From Bacillota bacterium (GTDB taxonomy: Bacteria; Bacillota; Clostridia; Lachnospirales; Cellulosilyticaceae), in NCBI GenBank assembly GCA_023410675.1, contig JAEYPM010000044.1:1-60027 (forward strand): a stretch of DNA of 60,027 bases, given 5' to 3'. The notes under the pieces are model-generated. The model was not told where the DNA came from. It made no database searches and was given only the letters and a program-made list of their open reading frames with translations. Below are positions 1 to 7,589 of the stretch, piece by piece. A program made the translations under genes and the position numbers. Each line of letters starts with the position of its first letter. The stretch's first letter is position 1.

Positions 1-127
1 CCTTGATAAGATTTGTGGTTTTAAGTACCCTTTTAAAAGAGGTAAGGATAAAATACCGAAATAAAAGCACCAGAAAACTGGTGCTAATGTCTAAACAATT
101 TGCGGACATTTTCAAAAATGGTTGACA
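1..127. mobile_element. Possible right end of an insertion sequence with the tail of its last ORF
   Basis: An open frame enters from outside the window and stops at TAA 62-64, showing only 20 lysine-rich codons. It is followed by a perfect 8-bp hairpin (66-73/78-85), a short AATGTC/GACATT dyad (86-110) and a terminal GGTTGACA ending near 127. A transposase tail followed by stacked short repeats ending in CA is the pattern of IS21-type ends, but no transposase domain is visible, so this is inference. It could equally be an ordinary gene tail with a terminator. Confidence 0.3.
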
Positions 128-353
128 CTTAAATATTTGAAATATTTTAATTTAATAAACATTACCCCTTACATAAAGGGCGTTTTTTACATTTCTACTT
201 AATGAATTTCTGTAGTCTAATCATATAAAATTTATCGATGGATTTAAGACGTGTTTCCTTCTAATGAATAGCATACAACTATTGTTTTCATAGCTTCACA
301 TCTCCCAATTTTTTATTTACTATAGAAAAATTACTTATTGTCCAACTATATTT

Positions 354-416
354 CTATGTTCTTAAACTATATTTAATAACTGCCCTAGGACATACATCTA
401 TGCATCTCCCACAAAG
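354..416 (-). pseudogene. Remnant of a ferredoxin-like 4Fe-4S segment
   Basis: Reading the minus strand directly after the stop of the decayed PadR gene, and in the same frame, 20 codons spell a cluster-binding motif (CGRCIDVCPRAVI) and then end at TAG 354-356. CxxCxxxCP is the typical [4Fe-4S] motif of bacterial ferredoxins. No start codon, ribosome-binding site or second half of the domain is present, so this is a fragment of a lost electron-transfer gene and not a working protein. A flavodoxin gene lies about 1.6 kb away; a link between the two is speculation. Confidence 0.45.
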
Positions 417-982
417 TTACCTCTCATATTTGGTCCCAACAGATTTTTTCAATAACGCTATTGCTTCGTTAGCCCATTCGATATAAGCTTTATATACCTT
501 TTCTCCAAATAGTACAGTTAGTATAAAATATAAGTGATCTGGACTATCATTTTACAGTGCCTTTAGTTGTTTTTCATATTACTTTAGTACTGTCAAGTGT
601 TGATTATATTTTCTTTGAATGTACTAATGTTCTCAATATTTTTTTCTACGTCCAAAAGATTCCCGAAAAATAGCTTTAATAATATTTCATATTTTACGAT
701 CTCATTTTCTATTGGTTTTGATAACCATTCTGATAGCTTTTCTCTTCCTACGTTTATAATACTATATTTAATTCTTTCTCGTTTTTGCCCTTTAGTATCT
801 ATTTTTCTAGTAATACATCCATCTCTTTCAAGCATATTAAGAGATGGATAGATTTGCCCAAACCCTGTACACCAAAAATATTTTAATGAATTATCTATTT
901 TCCTTTTTATCTCGTAACCAGTCAAATCTTCATGATTTAAAAATCCAAGAATAACATAGATCATTTTATTTTTTTTAGCCAT
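417..982 (-). pseudogene. PadR-family transcriptional regulator, broken
   Basis: The first ~130 codons encode a PadR winged helix (ILGFLNHEDLTGYEIKRKI, then FGQIYPSLNMLERDG), which in this family binds DNA and represses nearby genes. The frame stops at TGA near 593, too early for a PadR protein of about 175 residues. The missing C-terminal dimerisation helices are recognisable further on in another frame, after two TAA codons, as HLYFILTVLFGEKVYKAYIE and WANEAIALL, ending at TAA 417-419. A frameshift plus nonsense codons therefore inactivated it. I prefer the ATG at 982 (MAKKNKM) over that at 1000, because the latter lies inside a long inverted repeat. Confidence 0.7.
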
Positions 983-987
983 TTTCG

Positions 988-1048
988 CTCTTCTAAACAT
1001 ATTAAATTGATATATTTAATTTATATCAATTTAATATGTTTAGAAGAG
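988..1048. repeat. Perfect 27-bp inverted repeat with 7-nt spacer
   Basis: Bases 988-1014 and 1022-1048 are exact reverse complements, separated by TTTAATT. The arms are A+T rich with CTCTTCTAAACAT at the outer ends. The left arm covers the first codons of the broken PadR gene, and the right arm points towards the methyltransferase gene at 1243. A PadR operator between divergent genes would fit, but the perfection and length of the arms exceed a normal operator. A small inverted duplication or a mobile-element trace is the alternative. Confidence 0.75.
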
Positions 1049-1242
1049 TAAATTCAATATAGAAATTCACCTGTTGAATATTCACTTATACTATATAAAT
1101 TTATTTGAAAGAATCAATATTCAGGTAATAAATAAGTTAGTACTCGATTTACAAATCTCACTTTTCATTCTATAGTTAAATATAATATAATCTTAAATTA
1201 CTAATGTTTAATACATGAATGTTATATGAAGGAGGAAACAAA

Positions 1243-1953
1243 ATGAATCAATATACTAAAACTGAAAAATATGATAAGGATTTTATTAATAAAAATATGA
1301 TGGGCCCAAACTCAATGATTGTTCTTGAAGAGCTTTTGCATGATTTCCCGCTAAAGAAAGATATGAGAGTTTTAGATTTAGGCTGTGGAACTGGCCTTAG
1401 TTCTATTTTCTTAGCTAAGGAGTATGGTTCACAAATTTTTGCAGTAGATTTGTGGATTTCTGCGACTGATAATTATAATAGATTTCAGGAAATGAAACTG
1501 GATGAACAAATTATCCCTATCCATTCAGATGCTCACTCTCTTCCTTTTGCAGATCAATATTTTGATGCCGTGATAAGCGTAGATGCTTATCATTATTTTG
1601 GAAATAATGTTGAGTACTTTTCTCAGAAGCTAAGGCCACTACTAAAAGATGATGCTTTGGTTGCTCTTGCTTTTCCAGGTATGAAATATGAAGTGCATAG
1701 CAATATACCTGATGAAATGACAAAATATTGGGATAACGAAGCACTTAAGACATGGCACTCAATCAAATGGTGGAAACCTAAATTTGAAAAGACTTTAAAA
1801 AACTTGGAAATGAAAGAAATGCAATGTTTTGATAGGGCTTGGAATGACTGGCTTTCCACAGAAAATCCTTATGCTATTGAAGATAGAGAAATGATAGCAT
1901 TAGATGGTGGGAAGTATATGAACTTAATTTCAATAACAGGTAGAGCCATTTAA
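1243..1953 (+). CDS. Class I SAM-dependent methyltransferase
   Basis: A 236-residue Rossmann-fold methyltransferase of unknown substrate. Motif I is clear at residues ~45-57 (VLDLGCGTGLSS), followed by the acidic end of strand 2 (FAVDLWI) and a SVDAYHYF segment in the motif IV position that suits a small-molecule substrate. I chose the ATG at 1243 because GGAGG lies just upstream; an upstream in-frame ATG at 1219 has no ribosome-binding site. It is transcribed away from the broken PadR gene, which may once have controlled it, and ends in a strong terminator. The target molecule cannot be read from sequence. Confidence 0.85.
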   Translation: MNQYTKTEKYDKDFINKNMMGPNSMIVLEELLHDFPLKKDMRVLDLGCGTGLSSIFLAKEYGSQIFAVDLWISATDNYNRFQEMKLDEQIIPIHSDAHSLPFADQYFDAVISVDAYHYFGNNVEYFSQKLRPLLKDDALVALAFPGMKYEVHSNIPDEMTKYWDNEALKTWHSIKWWKPKFEKTLKNLEMKEMQCFDRAWNDWLSTENPYAIEDREMIALDGGKYMNLISITGRAI

Positions 1954-1972
1954 TTATCTCTAAGATCAAACT

Positions 1973-2010
1973 AAAAAGATACTTCGCTATTTTTTGAAGT
2001 ATCTTTTTTA
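1973..2010 (+). terminator. Rho-independent terminator
   Basis: A stem AAGATACTTC/GAAGTATCTT with a ten-base loop is followed by a T-run. It lies 20 bases after the methyltransferase stop. The A-run on the left arm means it could also stop the convergent flavodoxin transcript. Confidence 0.8.
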
Positions 2011-2018
2011 TAATACAT

Positions 2019-2486
2019 TTATATGATCCTCAAAATAAAATCTTCTGCTTTTTTTAGATCTTTATCATTTGGGTGTCCCTTTGATAATCTTCCAAAAATA
2101 TCAAAAATTTTATTATTAGTAAATTCCTTTGCAATAAAATGTCCCTTGCATGCAAAGCTTCCTTTGACTATTGCTCCTTTTGCTTTTAACTTATTAATAA
2201 GACTATTGTTATATTGTTTCATCCCCGCACCACTCGTTGAAAATACAAAAACGTTTTTATCTCTTAAATTCAAAAGGTCAACAACATTAGTTAGCTTTGG
2301 GGATATACTTTCCATATAGACTCCAGAACCAAATCCTATGAGATCATACTTATCTATATTAATATTACTAGTATTCTTAATATCTTTCATATTGATTAAC
2401 TCGCAATCCATTTTTTGGGCAAAGAGACGGGCAATTTTTTCAGTGTTATGCTTGTATTGAGAACAATAAATAATCAGAGCTTTCAT
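2019..2486 (-). CDS. Flavodoxin-family protein
   Basis: A 155-residue flavodoxin-like protein, expected to bind FMN and carry electrons in the cytoplasm. The start (MKALIIYCSQYKHNTEKIA) matches the phosphate-binding loop of flavodoxins. The DLIGFGSGVY and FSTSGAG segments correspond to the loops that flank the flavin ring. The length matches short-chain flavodoxins. GGGAGA precedes the ATG. It stands alone between two plus-strand genes and converges with the methyltransferase. Related clostridial proteins often pair with ferredoxin-type partners, and a ferredoxin remnant lies at 354-416, but no functional partner is adjacent. Confidence 0.85.
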   Translation of the reverse strand: MKALIIYCSQYKHNTEKIARLFAQKMDCELINMKDIKNTSNINIDKYDLIGFGSGVYMESISPKLTNVVDLLNLRDKNVFVFSTSGAGMKQYNNSLINKLKAKGAIVKGSFACKGHFIAKEFTNNKIFDIFGRLSKGHPNDKDLKKAEDFILRII

Positions 2487-2620
2487 CCATTATATCTCCC
2501 TATTTTGTTTTTATCCTATTATACCATAGTCAGTCTTAAAAAATACCTTGTATCCTCTTTTCTTTATTTGACAAGCTTTTTAGTGTATAATAATAAAAAT
2601 CTACTGGCAAGGAGGATGCT

Positions 2621-3526
2621 ATGAAAATAGATAGACTAATTGGTATCATCACACTATTATTACAAAATGATAAAATGACAGCCCCAAAACTTGCAGAAAG
2701 ATTCAATGTATCTAGAAGAACGATAAATAGAGATATTAACGATATTTGTATGGCTGGAATACCTGTTGTAACGACTCAAGGTGTAAATGGTGGTATCTCC
2801 ATCATGGATAGTTATAAAATTGATAAAGTATTATTTACAGACAAAGATCTTAAGGCTATTTTTACGGGATTATTGTCTTTAAGTAGTATCTCTTTGGACA
2901 GAAGATATCAAAATATTGCTGATAAATTAGCTACATCAAATCATCCAACTTATCTTCAAAATAAATTTTTAATCAATTTGTCATCCCATTACAAAAGCAC
3001 ACTTGCTCCTAAAATTGATTTGCTAGAAAAATGTATTGAGGATTGTCTTTGTGTTTCCTTTGTTTATTACAATCAAAAGGGTGAACGTGAAGTTACTATA
3101 GATCCCTACCTTATTGTTTTTCAATGGTCAAGCTGGTATGTATTAGGATTTGACCATGCTTCAAGGCAATTTAAACTTTTTAAACTCAATCGCATGTGTC
3201 ATATCTATAAAACAAATGAGTCATTCATACCACAAGATATTCCTGAAGAAAAGCTATGTTTTGATAACTACTTTTCTGATGAAATACAGGCTATAATAAT
3301 CTTTGAAACGAGCGAAAAATATCGTCTAATTGATGAATATGGCATAGATAGCTTTGTTGAAACAGAAGATGGTAAACTTCGTTTTTCTTTCCCTTTTACA
3401 AATGAAGAATACTTGCTTTCATGGGTGCTTAGTTTTGGTGAAAAAGCAAAACTCCTTGAACCTAATCAGCTTCAAGAAACATTAAAAGTAAAGCTTGAAT
3501 ATGCTCGAAAACAATATTTTAAATGA
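2621..3526 (+). CDS. HTH/WYL-domain transcriptional regulator (YafY-like)
   Basis: A 301-residue regulator with an N-terminal helix-turn-helix (residues ~5-60, MTAPKLAERFNVSRRTINRD) and a WYL ligand-sensing domain from about residue 140 (FQWSSWYVLGFDHASRQFKL). This is the usual YafY/DeoR-like architecture, and the length is normal. The family binds DNA and responds to small ligands or nucleic acid. AAGGAGG lies 7 bases before the ATG. The next genes downstream, a DUF3795 protein and a TfoX-like protein, follow on the same strand and may be its targets; that link is inferred from position only. Confidence 0.88.
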   Translation: MKIDRLIGIITLLLQNDKMTAPKLAERFNVSRRTINRDINDICMAGIPVVTTQGVNGGISIMDSYKIDKVLFTDKDLKAIFTGLLSLSSISLDRRYQNIADKLATSNHPTYLQNKFLINLSSHYKSTLAPKIDLLEKCIEDCLCVSFVYYNQKGEREVTIDPYLIVFQWSSWYVLGFDHASRQFKLFKLNRMCHIYKTNESFIPQDIPEEKLCFDNYFSDEIQAIIIFETSEKYRLIDEYGIDSFVETEDGKLRFSFPFTNEEYLLSWVLSFGEKAKLLEPNQLQETLKVKLEYARKQYFK

Positions 3527-3605
3527 TGACATAGTGTTGTCGTGTTTGCTGTGATATTCTATATATAGAGATGTTTTAATTTATAATAATTTGGAGGGAA
3601 AAACA

Positions 3606-3866
3606 ATGATTGAATCAAGATGTGGAATCTTATGTAGTGAATGTACATACAAAGAACAAGTAGGCTGTAAGGGATGTGTTTCTATCGAAAAACCATTTTG
3701 GGGCGAAAGCTGCCCTGTAAAATCTTGTGTAGAAGGTAAAGGAAATCATCACTGTGGTCAATGTGCAGACTTTGCATGTAATTTGCTTAATCAATTTGCT
3801 TATGATAAAGAGCAAGGGGATGATGGTAAACGTATTGAACAGTGCAAGAAATGGTGTGATAAGTAA
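3606..3866 (+). CDS. DUF3795 cysteine-rich small protein
   Basis: An 86-residue protein with many cysteines in zinc- or iron-sulfur-like pairs (CGILCSECTYKEQVGCKGC, then CPVKSC, CGQCADFAC and a final CKKWC). This pattern is characteristic of DUF3795, whose function is unknown. I set the start at ATG 3606, which has GGAGGG upstream; an upstream in-frame TTG at 3591 lies inside that ribosome-binding site. Its stop overlaps the next start (TAATG), so it is translationally coupled to the TfoX-like gene. Confidence 0.82.
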   Translation: MIESRCGILCSECTYKEQVGCKGCVSIEKPFWGESCPVKSCVEGKGNHHCGQCADFACNLLNQFAYDKEQGDDGKRIEQCKKWCDK

Positions 3867-4198
3867 TGGCTACTTCTATTGACTATATAGAATTTGTCTG
3901 TGACCAGATAAAAGACACAGGAGAAGTTCGCTATAAAAAAATGTTTGGTGAATATATGGTGTATGTAAATAATAAACCAATCCTTTTAGTTTGTGATAAC
4001 ACTGTATTTATCAAAATATTAGATGAGGTCAAGGGCATAATGGCTCATTCTGAAGTTGGTTATCCTTACGAAGGAGCAAAAGAACACTATATTTTAGATA
4101 TTGAAGATGCAAAACTGTGTAAAGATGTCATCGCTATTTTAGAACCCATTACACCTATTCCTAAACCTAGGAAAAAGAAAACAAAGCAATCATCATAA
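3866..4198 (+). CDS. TfoX N-terminal domain protein
   Basis: A 110-residue protein consisting almost entirely of a TfoX N-terminal domain (VRYKKMFGEYMVYVNNKPILL near residues 22-42, then SEVGYPYEGAKEHYILD). The tail is basic (PKPRKKKTKQ). In other bacteria TfoX/Sxy controls competence, but isolated N-terminal domains in Firmicutes have no assigned role. The start codon shares its A with the preceding DUF3795 stop, so the two form a coupled pair. Nothing here shows that it regulates DNA uptake. Confidence 0.82.
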   Translation: MATSIDYIEFVCDQIKDTGEVRYKKMFGEYMVYVNNKPILLVCDNTVFIKILDEVKGIMAHSEVGYPYEGAKEHYILDIEDAKLCKDVIAILEPITPIPKPRKKKTKQSS

Positions 4199-4224
4199 AA
4201 AATTACTATGACAAAGGTGATATC

Positions 4225-5163
4225 ATGACACTCCAACAACTTAAGTATGTTATTAAAATCGTTGAATGCAGCTCCATTACTGAAGCCGCTAAACAACTTT
4301 TTATTACTCAACCCAGTCTATCTACAGCTGTTAAAGAGATTGAAAAAGAACTAGGAATAGAAATATTTTACCGTACTACAAAAGGAATTTCTTTATCTAT
4401 TGATGGCATGGAGTTCCTCTCTTATGCACGTCAAATTATAGAGCAAACGGAATTACTTGAGCAAAGGTATATGGGAAAAAAGCCATCCAAGAAACTTTGC
4501 AGCATTTCAACCCAGCATTATGCTTTTGCAGTCAATGCTTTTGTGGAAATGCTTTTAGACTTAGATGTTGACGAATATGAATTTACCCTACGTGAAACAA
4601 GAACATATGAGATTATTGAAGATGTTAAAAACCTGCGTAGTGAAGTTGGCATTATTTATCTGAGTGACTTTAACGAAAAGGTTATTAGAAAACTACTAAA
4701 AGATAACCACTTAATATTCAACCTTCTCTTTGAAGCAGACCCCCATGTATTTATCAGTTTAAATCATCCCCTCGCAAAAAATACATTTGTTACTCTTGAG
4801 GATTTAGATAGTTACCCATTTCTTACGTTTGAACAAGGTGAAAACAATTCTTTTTACTTTTCTGAGGAAATTCTGAGCACTGTTTCTAGAAAGAAAACAA
4901 TCCATGTTAGCGACCGTGCTACTCTATTTAATTTATTAATTGGACTCAATGGATACACAATCTGTTCAGGCGTATTAAGCAGTGATCTTAATGGAGACAA
5001 TATTATTTCTGTACCGCTAATAACTGATGAAAAAATGCGTATTGGATGGATTGTCCATGAAAAAGCTCATCTTAGTGTGATGGCTCTAGATTATATTGCA
5101 AAATTGGAAAATATAATTGACAAATATCAGCTTAATAAAATACCTCTACTTCAATTTAAATAG
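4225..5163 (+). CDS. LysR-family transcriptional regulator
   Basis: A 312-residue LysR protein. The winged helix occupies residues ~1-60 (MTLQQLKYVIKIVECSSITEAAKQLFITQPSLS), and the co-inducer domain runs from ~90 to 300 (DPHVFISLNHPLA, LTFEQGENNSFYFSEE). GGTGAT precedes the ATG. It converges on metF, sharing a hairpin at its 3' end. LysR proteins commonly regulate methionine and sulfur genes, so control of metF through the dyad at 6092-6128 is plausible but unproven. The inducer cannot be read from the sequence. Confidence 0.9.
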   Translation: MTLQQLKYVIKIVECSSITEAAKQLFITQPSLSTAVKEIEKELGIEIFYRTTKGISLSIDGMEFLSYARQIIEQTELLEQRYMGKKPSKKLCSISTQHYAFAVNAFVEMLLDLDVDEYEFTLRETRTYEIIEDVKNLRSEVGIIYLSDFNEKVIRKLLKDNHLIFNLLFEADPHVFISLNHPLAKNTFVTLEDLDSYPFLTFEQGENNSFYFSEEILSTVSRKKTIHVSDRATLFNLLIGLNGYTICSGVLSSDLNGDNIISVPLITDEKMRIGWIVHEKAHLSVMALDYIAKLENIIDKYQLNKIPLLQFK

Positions 5164-5171
5164 AGGTATTT
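5138..5171. terminator. Shared hairpin between convergent LysR gene and metF
   Basis: A perfect 11-bp stem (AAATACCTCTA/TAGAGGTATTT) with a 12-base loop overlaps the last codons and stop of the LysR gene. The A/T ends on both sides would let it terminate both convergent transcripts. The trailing T-runs are short, so efficiency is uncertain. Confidence 0.6.
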
Positions 5172-5174
5172 AAC

Positions 5175-6038
5175 TTATTGAGCAAAAACGCCGTTTACTG
5201 CCTCGTGAATTTTATGTGCAATGTATGGATTATTCATTGTATACAGATGGATCCCCTCAGCACCTTCTGCAAGTAAATTTACTATCTGATCAATAGCATA
5301 GGTTATTCCAGCCTCTCTCATGCCTTCTGGATCATTTTCATAGCGATCCATAATGATTAGAAGCTTCTTTGGAAGTGTTGCTCCGCAAAGCGTTACCATA
5401 CGCTTAATCTGATTTTTATTGACAACAGGCATAATCCCTGCTTGGATTGGCACATGAATCCCTGCCGCACTAGCTTTATCTAAGAATGAATAAAAATAGT
5501 TGTTATCAAAAAATAATTGTGTTATTAATTGGTTCACGCCAGCTTCTACTTTAATTTTTAGATTTTCAATATCTTTTTTGATTGAATCACATTCTATATG
5601 CCCTTCTGGATAGCACGCTGCAGCTATATTAAAATCTCCATTTTCTCTTATAAATGATATTAAGTCCCTGGCATACTTAAAATCTTTTTTTGGCTCGTAG
5701 TCGGGGCTTATATCTCCCCTAAGTGCAAGTATATTATCTATCCCTGCTTCTTTAAAATTTCCTAACATTTTAAGCACTTCTTCTTTATTAAGATTGATGC
5801 ATGGAAGGTGGGCAACACTTTCAATATTGTAGATGTTCTTTATATCTGATGCAATTTTAAATGTTTGAGCATTATTCCCTGCTCCTCCTGCCCCATAGGT
5901 TACACTAATAAAATCAGGATTAAGCCCTGCTAGCTGTTTCACTGTATCATAAACTGTATTTATGGAATCTGTTCGTTTAGGAGGAAATATTTCAAAGGAC
6001 AAGACCTTTTTTGTTTTGAACAATTCACATGTCTTCAT
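5175..6038 (-). CDS. metF: Methylenetetrahydrofolate reductase
   Basis: A 287-residue flavoprotein that reduces 5,10-methylene- to 5-methyl-tetrahydrofolate, supplying methyl groups for methionine synthesis. Recognisable elements are the N-terminal SFEIFPPK, the SVTYGAGG flavin-binding loop, ILALRGD, and QLFFDNNYF followed by PIQAGIMPV. The length matches the single-domain bacterial enzyme. AGAGAGGT upstream of the ATG is an adequate ribosome-binding site. Together with the methionine/sulfur genes at 13.9-30 kb it points to active methionine metabolism. No SAM riboswitch or T-box was seen upstream. Confidence 0.93.
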   Translation of the reverse strand: MKTCELFKTKKVLSFEIFPPKRTDSINTVYDTVKQLAGLNPDFISVTYGAGGAGNNAQTFKIASDIKNIYNIESVAHLPCINLNKEEVLKMLGNFKEAGIDNILALRGDISPDYEPKKDFKYARDLISFIRENGDFNIAAACYPEGHIECDSIKKDIENLKIKVEAGVNQLITQLFFDNNYFYSFLDKASAAGIHVPIQAGIMPVVNKNQIKRMVTLCGATLPKKLLIIMDRYENDPEGMREAGITYAIDQIVNLLAEGAEGIHLYTMNNPYIAHKIHEAVNGVFAQ

Positions 6039-6091
6039 AGGATTACCTCTCTTACTATTTCTTTATGCTCCAATGCTATCACAAAATGAAT

Positions 6092-6128
6092 CTATAGGGT
6101 AATATGCATTATATATTATTATCCATAG
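6092..6128. promoter_or_regulatory. Imperfect dyad upstream of metF
   Basis: CTATAGGGTAATA (6092-6104) faces TATTATTATCCATAG (6114-6128) as an imperfect inverted repeat, in the gap between metF and the divergent AraC gene. Size and position suit a regulator site, possibly for the neighbouring LysR protein. This rests on symmetry only. Confidence 0.3.
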
Positions 6129-6241
6129 TTTATACCTATGTCTTTAAGCAACTAATATGATGATCCGATATTTTTTATTAAAATATGTCGAGCATTCAGA
6201 ATATAAGTCTAGTACAATATAAAATATGAAAGGAGGATATA

Positions 6242-7114
6242 ATGTTAAAAAAGTTAAATCAAGTTATTGACTACATTGAAGAGCATTTAACTGATAATCT
6301 ATCTCTAGAATTAATAGCTCAATATGCTGGAGTTTCAGATTATCACTTTAGAAAAATATTTTTTTATCTCTCAGGTCTTACGCTTAATGAATATATTAAA
6401 AACAGAAGACTTTCAGAAGCAAATAAAGACTTATTATCTGGAGATAAAGTGACGGAGGTTGCTTTTAAATATGGCTATCAGTCAGTAGATGGCTTTACAA
6501 GGGCATTTAAGAAATGGAGTGGCATTTTACCCTCAGATGTAATGAAAAAAGGTATAAACAAATCATTTCCTAAGCTTTCATTTATAATTACTGTTAAAGG
6601 AGGAATTTCTATGGAATTTAGAATTGAAGATAAACCAGCATTTAATTTAGTTGGTGTTAGTAAACGTGTAGCTATACAGTTTGAAGGAGTGAATAATGAA
6701 ATTGTTAAGCTTGCACAAAGCATAACTGATGAGCAAAGAAAAGAAATGCATGCTCTTCAAAATATTGAGCCTTATGAAATTATTAATGCTTCTTATGATG
6801 CTGATGCTAATTTTTTTAAAGAAGAAGGCTACTTAACTCATTTAATAGGTGTTTTAACAACTCATAATGATGTAAGTGATCAATTAGATTTAATTCCAAT
6901 CAGTGCCTGCACCTGGGCAGTTTTCCCCAATGAAGGACCATTCCCTTCTACTTTGCAACAGACCATGGCAAGGATATATTCAGAATGGCTTCCTTCTTCC
7001 GACTATGAACTCATCAATGCACCAAATTTTTCTTTCACTAAGATGGATTTTCCAAAAAAAGGCTATGCTTATAGTGAAATTTGGATTCCTGTTAGAAAAC
7101 ACAAAAGTGAATAG
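6242..7114 (+). CDS. AraC-family regulator with GyrI-like effector domain
   Basis: A 290-residue two-domain regulator. Residues ~8-105 form an AraC DNA-binding domain with two helix-turn-helix motifs (LELIAQYAGVSDYHFRKIF and VTEVAFKYGYQSVDGFTRAF). Residues ~125-285 form a GyrI-like/AraC effector-binding domain (FRIEDKPAFNLVGV, CTWAVFPNEGPFPSTLQQ, YAYSEIWIPV) of the kind that binds drugs or other hydrophobic ligands. A strong AAAGGAGG precedes the ATG. It is transcribed divergently from metF and sits alone. Its target genes and ligand are not evident. Confidence 0.92.
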   Translation: MLKKLNQVIDYIEEHLTDNLSLELIAQYAGVSDYHFRKIFFYLSGLTLNEYIKNRRLSEANKDLLSGDKVTEVAFKYGYQSVDGFTRAFKKWSGILPSDVMKKGINKSFPKLSFIITVKGGISMEFRIEDKPAFNLVGVSKRVAIQFEGVNNEIVKLAQSITDEQRKEMHALQNIEPYEIINASYDADANFFKEEGYLTHLIGVLTTHNDVSDQLDLIPISACTWAVFPNEGPFPSTLQQTMARIYSEWLPSSDYELINAPNFSFTKMDFPKKGYAYSEIWIPVRKHKSE

Positions 7115-7175
7115 CTATAAATTGTGTTTAGTGTTATCTCTAATATAAATTATGTTTATGGTTATACTATATATA

Positions 7176-7205
7176 GAATTCACATTCTAATTATTTCTCA
7201 TACTA
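7176..7205 (+). promoter_or_regulatory. Candidate forespore (sigma-G/F type) promoter of tlp
   Basis: CATACTA (7199-7205) matches the CATnnTA -10 pattern of forespore sigma factors, with GAATT 18 bases upstream as a partial -35. Forespore expression of tlp is known in Bacillus. The -35 overlaps one arm of a 9-bp inverted repeat (GAATTCACA 7176-7184/TGTGAATTC 7206-7214), so the site could also be a regulator dyad. Confidence 0.4.
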
Positions 7206-7263
7206 TGTGAATTCATTAATGCAAAGCTCTTAAATTAACAAGAACTAAATTTGGAGGCATAAC

Positions 7264-7488
7264 ATGAAACATAATCCCGATGATAGAAGTGATAATGTAG
7301 AAAATATTCAACATACCATCGATAGAACCATTGAAAATATTAATTTAACTGAAGAGGCCATCTCAAAAGCAAGTGGTCTTAAAATGAAAAGTGAGTTAGA
7401 ACAAAAAAATGAGCGAAGAGAAAAAGCTCTTGAAAGTATGAGAAAAGAAATTAAAGAAGAAGCTGCTTATCAGGAACTTCAAGAATAG
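7264..7488 (+). CDS. tlp: Small acid-soluble spore protein Tlp
   Basis: A 74-residue, highly charged helical protein. The N-terminus (PDDRSDNVENIQHTIDRTIE) and the KNERREKALESMRKEIK block match the Tlp (thioredoxin-like) small spore-protein family, packed into the forespore core during sporulation. The size is normal. GGAGG lies 8 bases before the ATG. It is a single-gene unit ending in a strong terminator. Its presence is the clearest sign in the window that the organism forms endospores. Confidence 0.92.
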   Translation: MKHNPDDRSDNVENIQHTIDRTIENINLTEEAISKASGLKMKSELEQKNERREKALESMRKEIKEEAAYQELQE

Positions 7489-7531
7489 TTTGGATTTGAT
7501 GAATAACTTATCATCTAAATTCTTCTCTAAA

Positions 7532-7570
7532 AGTAATCCCTCTAAAATTGCTTATTTTAGAGGGATTACT
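7532..7570. terminator. Strong bidirectional terminator between tlp and the EcsC gene
   Basis: A perfect 17-bp stem (AGTAATCCCTCTAAAAT paired with its complement at 7554-7570) with a five-base loop separates the convergent tlp and EcsC-family genes. A/T-rich tails on both sides suggest that it ends both transcripts. Confidence 0.8.
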
Positions 7571-7589
7571 CTATAATCATACTGTCACT

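Noticed and set aside
2555..2600. Promoter TTGACA...TATAAT before the WYL regulator gene
   Set aside because: The two boxes are only 12 bases apart, too close for a sigma-A promoter, and no better pair was clear.
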